Origin: Thiocapsa marina 5811
GTDB lineage: Bacteria; Pseudomonadota; Gammaproteobacteria; Chromatiales; Chromatiaceae
Direction: 5' to 3'
DNA: 64,000 bases
Assembly (NCBI RefSeq): GCF_000223985.1
Contig: NZ_AFWV01000021.1
Coordinates: 1-64,000 of the forward strand
The translations under genes were made by a program, and so were the position numbers. Shown in pieces: positions 52,443-60,828 of the stretch. A model generated the notes under the pieces. That model had not been told where the DNA came from, did not search any database, and saw only the letters and a list, made by a program, of their open reading frames with translations. Each line of letters opens with the position of its first letter. The first letter of the stretch is position 1.

Positions 52443-53009
52443 TTGGAAGCGAAAAAGCTCCGTACGATCGACGACTTGCTGCGGTCCCCCGAAGAGCGCG
52501 TCGAGCTGATCAACGGCGAGATCGTCAAGCGGCCGATGGCCCGCTCCGATCATGCGCTGGTCCAATCCGGCCTCTCCGACGAGGTCGCTGTTCTGAAGAG
52601 AAAGAATGGCCCCGGCGGCTGGTGGATCATGCCCGAGATCAGCGTCAACTACAGTGAGACCCAGTGCCCGAGCCATGACTTGGCGGGATGGCGACGGGAG
52701 CGCGTACCGCGCAGGCCTACGGGCGTCATGGAGATCCTGCCGGATTGGGTTTGTGAGATTACCTCGCCGGGGCATGAGCGGAAGCACCTCTTTCACCACT
52801 TCATGCTCTTGCAGCGCCACGGAGTCCCCGACTACTGGATCATTTCCCCGGAAGACAAGGCGCTGATCGCCTATCGACTCGTGGACGGAAAGTATCATGT
52901 CGTGTTCTCGGTGGAATACGGCGTCGAGGCGGCGGCTGACCGGGTACGAATCCCTCCGTTCGAAGAGATCGAGATGGACCTCCGCTATGTCTTCGGGGGC
53001 GAAGACTGA
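52443..53009 (+). CDS. Uma2-family (DUF820) restriction-endonuclease-fold protein
   Basis: A 188-residue protein, start at TTG 52443 (no in-frame ATG before residue 32). RTIDDLLRSPEERVELINGE, IVKRPMARSDHALVQSGLSD and GWWIMPEISVNY match the Uma2 fold, with E in the YELINGE-like strand, HxxV and an E in MPEISV. The catalytic D-E-(x)K pattern continues in WVCEITSPGHERKHLFHHFM and HGVPDYWIISPEDKALIAYR (VPDYWIIxP is a family hallmark). The proteins are PD-(D/E)XK nuclease-like with unknown natural role. Confidence 0.9.
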   Translation: MEAKKLRTIDDLLRSPEERVELINGEIVKRPMARSDHALVQSGLSDEVAVLKRKNGPGGWWIMPEISVNYSETQCPSHDLAGWRRERVPRRPTGVMEILPDWVCEITSPGHERKHLFHHFMLLQRHGVPDYWIISPEDKALIAYRLVDGKYHVVFSVEYGVEAAADRVRIPPFEEIEMDLRYVFGGED

Positions 53010-53030
53010 CCCCGACTGACGGAGATTGCC

Positions 53031-53414
53031 TCAGATGTCGCCCGGTTCGTCGGGGACATCTTCCGGTAAAGTGAATGGCGTCGCGAACAGCAGCGGGGTC
53101 ATGAACAGCGCACCACCGCCGGGGCGATGGATGTCGGCCTGCTCGTAGATGCGATCGAAGAGTGCTTCCGCGTCGTCCCCATCGGCGACGATCCGGACCA
53201 TGCGCACCAGGGACGGCTCGGGCAGTTTGCCCTTCCGCGTGACGGCCTCCCGCAGCACTGAATGTCCGCGACAGTAGACGCTCTCGGCCCGGGTAATGCC
53301 CTGCTCGCGCAGCCAGGTAAGCAGCCGCCGCTCGGTGCCGTCGTCGGGCAGGATGCAGGAGATGAGCTTGGCCGGCTGGCCGGGAACCCGCGGGGCTGCT
53401 TGGATCGGACTCAT
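53031..53414 (-). CDS. P-II-like signal protein (second copy)
   Basis: A 127-residue protein from ATG 53414, overlapping the preceding gene by ATGA. GQPAKLISCILPDDGTERRL, LTWLREQGITRAESVYCRGH, SLVRMVRIVADGDDAEALFD and RIYEQADIHRPGGGALFMTP follow the ferredoxin-like ACT/P-II order, with a C-terminal PGGGALFMTPL loop as in P-II B-loop-region relatives. The classical T-loop uridylylation Tyr is not evident. It is a diverged partner of the P-II-like gene just upstream. Confidence 0.75.
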   Translation of the reverse strand: MSPIQAAPRVPGQPAKLISCILPDDGTERRLLTWLREQGITRAESVYCRGHSVLREAVTRKGKLPEPSLVRMVRIVADGDDAEALFDRIYEQADIHRPGGGALFMTPLLFATPFTLPEDVPDEPGDI

Positions 53415-53785
53415 GCCATGTCCCCATGGTCCGAAAGCGTTGCGAGAACCTCGCGCGGGATATAGGTGGCCATCCGCTCGACCGGCGTGATGTAGGCCAT
53501 GCCGGCGCCGGGCGCATGGAGGTCCGCGGCGCGGTAAACCGCCTCGAAGACCACGTCCTGATAGTCGGTAGCGACCAGGATGCTGACCACATCCTTCTCC
53601 GCCTCGATCGCGATCCCGAGGAGCCCGAGCCGCTCCCGCGGGCCGATGCCCCTGGCATGATGGACCAACGCACCGGCCGCTCCCATGGCCCTGGCGGCGG
53701 CGATGACCGCATCGCCGCGCCCGGTCGCGACGACGCAGGTAATCAGCGCGACGTCGGTCAAATAGGTGATCTTCGCGTCTTTCAT
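53411..53785 (-). CDS. P-II-like signal protein (first copy)
   Basis: A 124-residue protein from ATG 53785, overlapping the DUF1538 gene by ATGA. VALITCVVATGRGDAVIAAA, RAMGAAGALVHHARGIGPRE, KDVVSILVATDYQDVVFEAV, YRAADLHAPGAGMAYITPVE resembles P-II proteins in overall beta-alpha-beta layout and the final GxGxAYITPV strand. Coupled to a DUF1538 membrane protein, as AmtB-GlnK pairs are; a gating role for the transporter is inferred. Confidence 0.8.
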   Translation of the reverse strand: MKDAKITYLTDVALITCVVATGRGDAVIAAARAMGAAGALVHHARGIGPRERLGLLGIAIEAEKDVVSILVATDYQDVVFEAVYRAADLHAPGAGMAYITPVERMATYIPREVLATLSDHGDMA

Positions 53786-55569
53786 ACCAGTGCCTGGACC
53801 TCTTGCTCATGATGGATGGCCGCCTCGCCGTCGGCGGCCCTTGCCTGCCGGCCGGCCTGCATGCGCGCCCACAACCCCGTCAGCAGGACGCTGATGATCG
53901 GGCCGATGGAGGCCAGGCAGAGGATGCCGAAGCCTTCGACGGCGTGGGTGGCGTTGCCGAGCCCGAGCCCCATTGCCAGCACCAGCGGCACTGTGATCGG
54001 CCCGGTCGTGACGCCGGCGCTGTCCCAGGCGACGTTGACGAAGGCCTCAGAGGACAGGGCCGTCAGCGCGGCGGCGAGCAGATAGGGCGGGACGATGAGC
54101 CAGACCAGCGGCAGGTCGAAGACGAGTTTGGTCACGCCCAGCGCGATTCCGCAGGCGACCCCGACCGACACGGCCAGGATCAGCGTGCGTTTCTTGAAGA
54201 AACCGTTGGTGAGCTGCTCGGCGGTGACGCCCAAGGCGTTCAGCGCCGGCTCGGCGATGGTGGCCCCGAATCCCAGCACCCAGGCGAACGCCAGCGCGAT
54301 CGTGACACCGACCGCGTAGCGGTACAGCGGTGAGCCGTCCGCGCCCGGGATCTCCATGAAGGCGGCAGGGACCAGCGACCCCGCGCTCCCCCCGAGATTG
54401 GAGAGCCCATAGGTCAAGCCGAGGTTGAAGAGGCACATGCCGATCACCGTCAGTCCGATCCCGAGCATCATCTCGCGCGGGCGGGGCAGGCGTTCCTTCA
54501 GTACCAGCTTCAGGATCAGCAGCAGGAACAGCACCAACGGCAGGATGGCGCGAATCCCCATCACCACCTCCAGACCGGGGCTGCGCCGATACCAGGGGAG
54601 GGGGCCGGTATCAGCCCCCGTCGCCGCGGCGGCGGCAACGATCTCGGCAGGGGTGACCGTGCCGGCGACGTAAAGGCTCAACAGCAGGACGCCGATGATC
54701 GGAAACAGCGAGGCCAGGGTGACGATACCGAAGCCCGAGAGACCGGAATCGGCCCGACCTGCGGCGGCCGCGATACCGATACCGAGCGCCAGCACCAGCG
54801 GCACAGTGACCGGGCCGGTAGTCACCGCACCGGCATCCCAGGCCAGCCCGAGCACCGTCGTCAGCTCCGGATCGGCCGAGGCGTACAGAGTCAGGCCGAG
54901 CACCGGCACCAGGGAAGCGTAGATCAGCGGCTTCAGGCTCCAGCCGTACAGGAAGCGCAGGGTCCCCACTACTGCGGCGAGCCCGACGCTCGCACCGATC
55001 ACGAACACCAGTGCCATCGTCCATTCGTTGAGCAGCGCCCACAAATAGGGCGCCTGCTCGGCCGAGACGTTCTGCCCGGCGGTCTTCAGGGCCCCGATGG
55101 CCGGCTCCGCGAAGGTCACGCCGATGCCGAGCAGCAGCGTGATGAAGAGCACCAACGGCAGCGGCGACTTGCGGGGCAGGGTGTGCCCGATCAGCTCGCC
55201 GAACGGCATCAACCCCAGCTTCAAGCCCTCCATGAAGAACATCAGACCGAGGATGACGGCGAAGAGTCCGCCGGTGACGAGCCAGGAGTCGTCGATGAGC
55301 TGGCGAAGGATCAGGATCTGGAACAGTGCCAGATAGAGCGCCAAGGGGACCACCGCCTTGAACTGCTCCATGAAGCGCACGGAGAGATAGGGCCGCAGCA
55401 GGGCCGCGATCTCGTCTGGGTGCAGGCGGATCGGGCCCGGGGCAGGGGGCGGTACGGCCCGTCCTTCCGCGTCCCGTCCGACCGGCGGTGCGATGGCGTT
55501 GAAGCTCAGCTCCCGACGTCCGGCACCGATGGTCTGAAGATAGTCGGCGTAACGTACTGTCGGTTTCAT
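53782..55569 (-). CDS. DUF1538 membrane transporter, two-fold internal repeat
   Basis: A 595-residue polytopic protein from ATG 55569. After a 60-residue hydrophilic N-terminus come two DUF1538 halves, each with the same signatures: GVTFAEPAIGALKTAGQNVS with WDAGAVTTGPVTVPLVLALG in half 1, and GATIAEPALNALGVTAEQLT with WDSAGVTTGPITVPLVLAMG in half 2, followed in each by a GFGIVTLAS / GFGILCLAS helix. The inverted-repeat-like layout suggests a transporter of unknown substrate. It heads an operon of three genes with ATGA overlaps (DUF1538, P-II-like, P-II-like). Confidence 0.88.
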   Translation of the reverse strand: MKPTVRYADYLQTIGAGRRELSFNAIAPPVGRDAEGRAVPPPAPGPIRLHPDEIAALLRPYLSVRFMEQFKAVVPLALYLALFQILILRQLIDDSWLVTGGLFAVILGLMFFMEGLKLGLMPFGELIGHTLPRKSPLPLVLFITLLLGIGVTFAEPAIGALKTAGQNVSAEQAPYLWALLNEWTMALVFVIGASVGLAAVVGTLRFLYGWSLKPLIYASLVPVLGLTLYASADPELTTVLGLAWDAGAVTTGPVTVPLVLALGIGIAAAAGRADSGLSGFGIVTLASLFPIIGVLLLSLYVAGTVTPAEIVAAAAATGADTGPLPWYRRSPGLEVVMGIRAILPLVLFLLLILKLVLKERLPRPREMMLGIGLTVIGMCLFNLGLTYGLSNLGGSAGSLVPAAFMEIPGADGSPLYRYAVGVTIALAFAWVLGFGATIAEPALNALGVTAEQLTNGFFKKRTLILAVSVGVACGIALGVTKLVFDLPLVWLIVPPYLLAAALTALSSEAFVNVAWDSAGVTTGPITVPLVLAMGLGLGNATHAVEGFGILCLASIGPIISVLLTGLWARMQAGRQARAADGEAAIHHEQEVQALV

Positions 55570-55600
55570 AGGCTGTCGGTGATCTGCGTTCGTTATCCGG

Positions 55601-56830
55601 TCAATGTCCGCCGAAGACCAGGACTTGGAACGGGATCAGCAGCGCCTGGATGCGCAGGATGATGGCGTGTACCAGACCGACGGTGTCGATGGCATGCAGA
55701 CCGAGGGCGTGCCAAAAGCCGATATCCGGATCCTGCAGTGCCTCGTGATTGTTGGTATAGAGGTTGGCAATGCAGCTGCCGCCCATGGGAAGGCTGTCGA
55801 GTTGGCCGGCGTAGAGCGGCTCCATGATGACGGAAATGCTGCCGGGATGTCCCAACTGCCGAATATCGAGCAGGGTTTCGGTCGGTTTTACCTGGCCTGA
55901 AGCGATGACGGGCTGGACCTCGGTCACCACCATCGGGACGATCTGCCAGGGCTTGGCAAGGCAGGCGACCTCGCCGATCATGCCCTTTTTGATGACCTGC
56001 GATTCGATCTGGCCAAAACCGGCCAGGAGTCCTGTCGTCGGGCGCTCCGGCACCAAGATGCCGGCCGGTCGCAGCATCGGATTGACGATGTCACCGGGGC
56101 GCAGCGCGAACTGCTGCAGCATCCCGTGCGTCCCGGCGACCACCAGCGTCTTGCTCAGGGCGACCTCGGCCTCCGCCAGCGCCGCCTCGGCAGTGGCCTT
56201 CTCGGCCGGGAGTTGAAACTCCCTCTGCGAGGCGATGGCATCGCGGCTCGCCAGGGCTGCGTCGAGAGCGCCTTGCGCGGTATCGACCTGCACCCGCATC
56301 CGCTCGACCTCGGCCTCGGCGATCGAGCCGGGACTGCGGCCCTGCACCTCCATTCGTCGGGCGAGCTCGTCGCTGGCCTGGGCGAGCGCGCCGCGTGCTT
56401 GAACGATGCGCCCCTCCGCTTCCGCGAGCTGGGATTTCGCCGTCACCATGGCGGCCTCGATCTCCGCGATCTTGCGCTTGGCCGTCACGACTTTCGCCTC
56501 CTGTGCCGTGCTGTCGAGCCGGAACAGAGGCTGCCCCTCCACGACCCGTTCATTGATCTCGACAAAGGTTTCGGCGACCCGGCCGATCCCCTCGGTCATC
56601 AGCGTCACGGTGCGGAATACCGAGGAAGCGGACTTGGTCGAGGGGTGAAAGTAGAACACGGCCGTGATCAGGCTCACGGTCAGGATCAGGCACAGCGTGA
56701 TGCCCCAGCGCAGCTCGTACCAGACGGTAAACAGAGTGATCTCGCGGCCCAACCGTCTGTCCTGGACGAAGCGCCGGTACAGGAAGTCGGGCAGGATCGT
56801 GAATGTCGAGCAGAGCAGAAGCTCAAGCAT
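55601..56830 (-). CDS. HlyD-family membrane-fusion adaptor (YibH-like)
   Basis: A 409-residue protein from ATG 56830. The N-terminal hydrophobic hairpin region (DFLYRRFVQDRRLGREITLF, ITLCLILTVSLITAVFYFHP) anchors it. Lipoyl/beta-barrel strands (VEINERVVEGQPLFRLDSTA) flank a long coiled coil (IAEIEAAMVTAKSQLAEAEG, RAQGA-type repeats to about 260). The C-terminal part (LRPGDIVNPMLRPAGILVPE, IEPLYAGQLDSLP-like) matches membrane-fusion proteins of the EmrA/YibH type. No outer-membrane channel or MFS partner is adjacent; only the small protein encoded upstream is in the operon. Confidence 0.85.
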   Translation of the reverse strand: MLELLLCSTFTILPDFLYRRFVQDRRLGREITLFTVWYELRWGITLCLILTVSLITAVFYFHPSTKSASSVFRTVTLMTEGIGRVAETFVEINERVVEGQPLFRLDSTAQEAKVVTAKRKIAEIEAAMVTAKSQLAEAEGRIVQARGALAQASDELARRMEVQGRSPGSIAEAEVERMRVQVDTAQGALDAALASRDAIASQREFQLPAEKATAEAALAEAEVALSKTLVVAGTHGMLQQFALRPGDIVNPMLRPAGILVPERPTTGLLAGFGQIESQVIKKGMIGEVACLAKPWQIVPMVVTEVQPVIASGQVKPTETLLDIRQLGHPGSISVIMEPLYAGQLDSLPMGGSCIANLYTNNHEALQDPDIGFWHALGLHAIDTVGLVHAIILRIQALLIPFQVLVFGGH

Positions 56831-57311
56831 GTCCGCCGCCTCCGGCTTGCGACGAGGGTCCACTGCCGGCCGGTGCAGATGCCGCCGGTGTCTGTGACGG
56901 CGACGCCTCCGCCGGTGTCGCAGCTGTCGGGGCCGCTGCACTCTTCGACGGCGACGGCGCTGCTTCGGGCTTGCCGGCGATGCGCTCGAGCGAGGCGGCA
57001 ATCGAGGACAGCGGCGTCGTGAAGTCCGGCAGCGGGACCAGGGCGAGCAACAGGCCGGCGACCCAAAACGCGTGGTTATGAGTGAAGAGCGCGAGTAGGG
57101 CCAGCACCGCGACGATCTCGAACTGAATCTTCTGTCCGCGATGCGCCATTTGCTCCGGTAGTGCGTGGAGCTTGAAATAAAAGACGCCGATGCCGACGAC
57201 GGCGACCAGCAAAAAGATCGCCATCGCCACGAGCAGCACGTCGGTCTCTCCCGGTGCCGTGACGAAGGGTGGTAAGTGGTGGATCGCGGCCGGGTGAATC
57301 GGCTCCGACAT
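56823..57311 (-). CDS. Small inner-membrane protein (YibI-like), operon partner of HlyD adaptor
   Basis: A 162-residue protein; ATG 57311 with AGGAG upstream (an in-frame GTG at 57320 is possible). Two or three hydrophobic helices (VLLVAMAIFLLVAVVGIGVF, FEIVAVLALLALFTHNHAFW, VAGLLLALVPLPDF) are followed by a 45-residue Ala/Pro/Ser-rich tail (KSAAAPTAATPAEASPSQTP). DUF3302/YibI-like proteins occur next to YibH adaptors, as here; the genes overlap by 8 bp. Role unknown. Confidence 0.8.
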   Translation of the reverse strand: MSEPIHPAAIHHLPPFVTAPGETDVLLVAMAIFLLVAVVGIGVFYFKLHALPEQMAHRGQKIQFEIVAVLALLALFTHNHAFWVAGLLLALVPLPDFTTPLSSIAASLERIAGKPEAAPSPSKSAAAPTAATPAEASPSQTPAASAPAGSGPSSQAGGGGHA

Positions 57312-57562
57312 CGTGCACACTCCTGCTATTTGCTGAAATCCGGGTCGGTGCGGGTGGGCCGTGGATCGTGAATCGTGGAGTCAATATACCGCTCGCGCAG
57401 TGATCCGAGGATGGATTGGCTCGTCGACCCTCTAGGCGGCAGGAGATCCTCGCTGTTCGTCCCGGGGAAAGGCGATGGCGCGCCACGGTGGAGTCGACAT
57501 CCGATCCAGACCGGCGCTCGGCCTGATCGGATGATCCGATGCGGCGTTGTTCATGATCCCGA

Positions 57563-57644
57563 CCGTAGGGTGGACGAGCGAGAGCGAAGTCCACCCAACC
57601 CGCGCCGGCGCTGGTGGACTGCGCTGCGCTTGTCCACCCTACGG
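57563..57644. repeat. Long imperfect palindrome (intergenic repeat)
   Basis: Arms beginning ccgtagggtggac (57563) and ending gtccaccctacgg (57644) match each other over about 32 bp with four differences, around a 16-nt centre. Palindromes of this type (GTAGGGTGGAC...GTCCACCCTAC) are dispersed in many proteobacterial genomes. A MITE-like or REP-like origin is likely; it can also fold as a transcript hairpin. Confidence 0.8.
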
Positions 57645-57860
57645 CTACGACCAGCGACGTGGCCGAGTTTATGAGCAAGCCCATCCGATGCCTTGAAAGG
57701 GTTGGTGGGCGGGGGGGCTCGAAACCACACGGATTGCTCCGCTGGAATCCAAATCCAACGCACGCCTTCCTATCCACTTAATATCCATACATTAGCGCAT
57801 GCTGCCCTGCGCTATCGCGACTCGACGGGACGTGTCGTGCCGGTCGATGCCTGCGTTGCG

Positions 57861-58061
57861 TCACGTTTTCGCCACGCTGTTTCGGCTGTGCATACCCAAC
57901 CCGAGCATCATAATCCTATCGTACTCGGGCCCGATTTCGATAGCATTCTCCACCCGCTCGGCCGTCTGCGGATGGGTGCGCAACAGCGAGGGCTCGGGCA
58001 GACGTCGACCGGGCAGCAACAGTTGCTCCCGGGACGCGCGCTCGGTCTGCTCCAGCTTCAC
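57861..58061 (-). pseudogene. M48 metallopeptidase C-terminal relic
   Basis: The minus-strand frame reads KLEQTERASREQLLLPGRRL then PEPSLLRTHPQTAERVENAI. LLPGRRxPEPSLLRTHPxTAERV is the conserved C-terminal end of HtpX-like M48 peptidases. The HExxH catalytic region is absent. Confidence 0.65.
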
Positions 58062-58069
58062 TTAGCCAG

Positions 58070-58399
58070 TTGATGGAGCTGATGGGCGCGTCCTTGGCGA
58101 TGATCCAGGAAGGGAGCGTGCGCGAGAACGCCGAGCTGACGAAGACCGCCGCAGACAGGATCCTGAAGCATCCCGCGCCCAAGCATCAGCCTTGGACGAT
58201 CATAGCCGACGCCGATCAAGCGGCCTTCAAGCAGAGTCTTTTGTCCTACGACTAAGTGCTCGACAGCGAAGCGACACGGGTCGCGGATGCGGCGGCCGCG
58301 GGCGACTGGCTCGGGGCGAGCCAGTCGGCCTACGCACTCACCACTGCCTGCATCACCTGCCATGTCATGTGGAAGAAGAAGGTGGTCCCCGCGCAGTGA
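58070..58399 (+). pseudogene. c-type cytochrome-like protein with in-frame stop
   Basis: One frame from 58070 to 58399 is interrupted by TAA at 58253-58255. Before it: MMELMGASLAMIQEGSVREN and AELTKTAADRILKHPAPKHQ; after it: VLDSEATRVADAAAAGDWLG and SAYALTTACITCHVMWKKKV, with a CxxCH heme-binding motif near the C-terminus, as in cytochrome c-prime-type four-helix cytochromes. The sequence reads through naturally, so a nonsense mutation (or assembly error) is inferred. No signal peptide remains upstream, so the 5' end is probably lost too. Confidence 0.7.
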
Positions 58400-58725
58400 T
58401 CGTGCCGGCCGCTCGTCTTCGAGCGGCCGATCACAAGGACACAAGGAGAAATCCCGTCGCCGAGCGTCGGGGCATCGGTACGCCAACCTGGCGTAAGGGC
58501 GATCCGGAGACATGTGCAACCCTCGGGGAGCGCGACCACGCAGGGCCAGCGCGTCGACGGCATCCGCATCGGCACCGCTGCCCGGAATCCGGAGCGCCAG
58601 CGCGACCGGATCTCGGTCGATCGCATGCTCACCGACGAGGCGTTCGGGGAGAGCGTTGACGAGGTCGGGGTCGGCGCTCGCATCGTGCCGATCGTCGACG
58701 GGAGGCTGTCATCACGCCCGCAAGG
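58400..58725. other. Intergenic, no gene seen
   Basis: About 325 bp downstream of the cytochrome relic. One plus-strand frame reads without stops (RVDGIRIGTAARNPERQRDR) but matches nothing I recognise and has no ribosome binding site. Confidence 0.3.
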
Positions 58726-59157
58726 CTAGGGCTTGATATCGAGAACCGGCGTGTCGGGGAAGGCGTCGATGTCGTCGATCTCGATGACGTTGTCCCGAAC
58801 CGAAAGCACCCTGCAGCGGCTCAACGCGATCGGATTCGGACGCACCGGGGCGCGGGTGGCGAACACGCCGCGTAGCGGGTTGTCGGGGTTTGCGCGCGGG
58901 TGCACCTGCAGGATCGAACGCTTGTCCGGAGTGTCGTTGCGGTCGAACCAGTACAGCACCCAGATCGCCTCGAGCTCGCCCACGCCCAACAGGGCGGGTT
59001 GGTAGCGCCGCTCCAACTCGATGATCGTCCGGCCTTCGGTCTTCTTGATCCAGCCGATGGGGCTGATTTCGTACACGGGCGTCGCCCCCTCGTCGGAGGC
59101 CCCGGTACCGGCAGCGGCAGCGGCCAATAGGAAGACGAGACCACTGAACAACCGCAT
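58726..59157 (-). CDS. Exported TrmO/TsaA-fold protein
   Basis: A 143-residue protein from ATG 59157. A clear signal peptide (MRLFSGLVFLLAAAAAGTGA) precedes a TrmO (YaeB/VirR) beta-barrel domain: VYEISPIGWIKKTEGRTIIE, LLGVGELEAIWVLYWFDRND, VHPRANPDNPLRGVFATRAP, VRPNPIALSRCRVLSVRDNV, IEIDDIDAFPDTPVLDIKP. GVFATRAPxRPNPIxLS and DxxDGTPxLDIKP are the hallmark motifs of this SAM-binding family. Ordinary TrmO proteins methylate tRNA in the cytoplasm, so an exported version is unusual; the longer reading frame upstream would remove the signal position. The AGGAGG-like sequence lies too close to the ATG. Confidence 0.75.
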   Translation of the reverse strand: MRLFSGLVFLLAAAAAGTGASDEGATPVYEISPIGWIKKTEGRTIIELERRYQPALLGVGELEAIWVLYWFDRNDTPDKRSILQVHPRANPDNPLRGVFATRAPVRPNPIALSRCRVLSVRDNVIEIDDIDAFPDTPVLDIKP

Positions 59158-59421
59158 CCTCCGGCTGCGGCGCCGCCCAGCGGACAGATGCGCGCACGAC
59201 GTCGGTTTCGGGGACACGAAGAGCGTCGGCATCTCGGAAGATTCGCGGATCTCACCCATGGCCATGCCGGTGGTGAAGATGGCGCATCGAGGCGATCGGC
59301 GCGGTGCCTGAACAGGTGTCATGAGCGATGGCGCTTCAGTGTTGTCGGGAAAAAGCCGATTGACCGTCGGTTTTTCGTGAAGGATACTCCGTCTCCTACC
59401 GCTTGCCCGGGGTTTTCACGC

Positions 59422-59826
59422 GTGTCGTTTGCGACAAGGCCGTATCTGGGGGTGCTTGAGCTGGCCGTTCTCGAGGGATTGTGGGGGCACGGCGGGCGGG
59501 ATGCCAAGTCGGTGCACGCCGAGATCGGTGTGCGCCGCGGCATTTCGCTCAACACCGTACAGTCGACGCTCGAGCGCCTGTTCCGCAAGGGCCTGCTGCG
59601 GCGCGAGAAGGTGAGTCACGCCTACCTCTACAGCCCGGCACTGCAGCGCAAGGAGCTGATGGAGCGGCTGATCGGCGACGTGGTGGAGACGTTCTCCGAC
59701 GGCCGCCCGGAGCCCATGCTCGCGGCCTTCGTGGACCTTGCGGCCCGGGTGGACGAGGAGAACCTGGCGCGGCTGGAGCGCTTGCTTGCCGAGCGGCGCG
59801 CGCAGGGCGCGGAGGATGCGCCATGA
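59422..59826 (+). CDS. BlaI/MecI/CopY-family transcriptional repressor
   Basis: A 134-residue regulator, start GTG 59422. Winged-helix domain: PYLGVLELAVLEGLWGHGGR, DAKSVHAEIGVRRGISLNTV, QSTLERLFRKGLLRREKVSH, AYLYSPALQRKELMERLIGD, with the NTVxxxLxRLxxKGLL signature. The C-terminal helix (FVDLAARVDEENLARLERLL) is the dimerisation and protease-sensitive part. It overlaps the M56 peptidase gene by ATGA (59823-59826). It should repress its own operon and be inactivated by cleavage or metal signal. Confidence 0.9.
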   Translation: MSFATRPYLGVLELAVLEGLWGHGGRDAKSVHAEIGVRRGISLNTVQSTLERLFRKGLLRREKVSHAYLYSPALQRKELMERLIGDVVETFSDGRPEPMLAAFVDLAARVDEENLARLERLLAERRAQGAEDAP

Positions 59827-60821
59827 GTGGGGGACTTGGCCTGATCCCAGCCTCGATGCTGGTCTTCGCCGCGGCCGCCCTGTTCCTGTCTCTTCTCGGC
59901 TGGGCCCTCTATTCGCCGATGCGGCGCGTCCTTCGCGGCTTGCCGCCGGCCGCCGAAGCGGAGTGGTTGCTCGCCTTCGCGGGCGCACCCGCACTGGCCG
60001 GGCTCGCGTTGGTCTTCTTGGCGCTGTCGCCCTCCCTGGCGCATCTCCTCGGAATTGGGATCGACCACTGCCACGAGCACGGGCACCACATCCATTTCTG
60101 CGTAATCCATTCAGAGCTCTGGACCGGCAGCGCAACGGACTGGCTAATCCTGCTCTTGTCCGGACTCGCTGTCGTCACAGTTGCCGGCGATCTGCCGCAA
60201 CGGCTGTGGCGAGCGCACGGATTCGCCCGGACACTGGAGGCGCTGGCGCTTCCCACCTCGGCCCCGATGCCCTGGCGTGCGGTCGAGATGGACGGCCCGC
60301 TCGCACTGACGGCCGGCCTGATCCGTCCGCGGATCTTCATCTCCACGCGTCTGCTCGAGGCCCTCTCGCCCGCGGAGCTGGCCGCTGTCCTCGGGCATGA
60401 GCAGGCCCATCGGCGTCGCCGCGATGCCCTGCGACTGTTGATCGCGGAGGTGCTTGCCCGGCTGCACCTGCCGCCGGTCCGCCGACGCCTGCTGGCGGAT
60501 CTGTCGCTGGCCTGCGAGTGCGCCTGCGACGAGGACGCGGCGCTTTCCGGCACCGGGCGGCTCGGTGTCGCCGGGACCATCCTCAAGGTGGCCCGTTTGA
60601 CTGCCGCGCACCACCGGCCGACAGACGCACTGCTTCCGACCATGACCGGGGCGGATCTGGAGGCACGGATCCAGGCCCTGCTGCGACCTGCCCCGGATCG
60701 GCACGTCGCGCCCTGGTCGCTGCTGATCCCCGGTGCCGGCGTCATCCTGGCGTTTGGCTGTCTCTATTCGGACCGGCTCCATCACAACGTCGAGTCGGCC
60801 CTGCACCTGCTGATGTCCTGA
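59823..60821 (+). CDS. M56 family (BlaR1-like) membrane metallopeptidase
   Basis: A 332-residue protein from ATG 59823. Membrane helices: about 7-27 (IPASMLVFAAAALFLSLLGW), 44-66 (LLAFAGAPALAGLALVFLAL), 100-115 and the C-terminal SLLIPGAGVILAFGCLY. The zinc-protease motif is VLGHEQAHRRRRDALRLLIA (HExxH), with ECACDEDAA downstream as a second ligand region. A His-rich loop (HCHEHGHHIHFC) sits between helices 2 and 3 and could sense metal. It lacks the beta-lactam sensor domain. Its role is to cleave the BlaI-type repressor in response to a signal. Confidence 0.88.
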   Translation: MSGGLGLIPASMLVFAAAALFLSLLGWALYSPMRRVLRGLPPAAEAEWLLAFAGAPALAGLALVFLALSPSLAHLLGIGIDHCHEHGHHIHFCVIHSELWTGSATDWLILLLSGLAVVTVAGDLPQRLWRAHGFARTLEALALPTSAPMPWRAVEMDGPLALTAGLIRPRIFISTRLLEALSPAELAAVLGHEQAHRRRRDALRLLIAEVLARLHLPPVRRRLLADLSLACECACDEDAALSGTGRLGVAGTILKVARLTAAHHRPTDALLPTMTGADLEARIQALLRPAPDRHVAPWSLLIPGAGVILAFGCLYSDRLHHNVESALHLLMS

Positions 60822-60828
60822 TCCTGCC

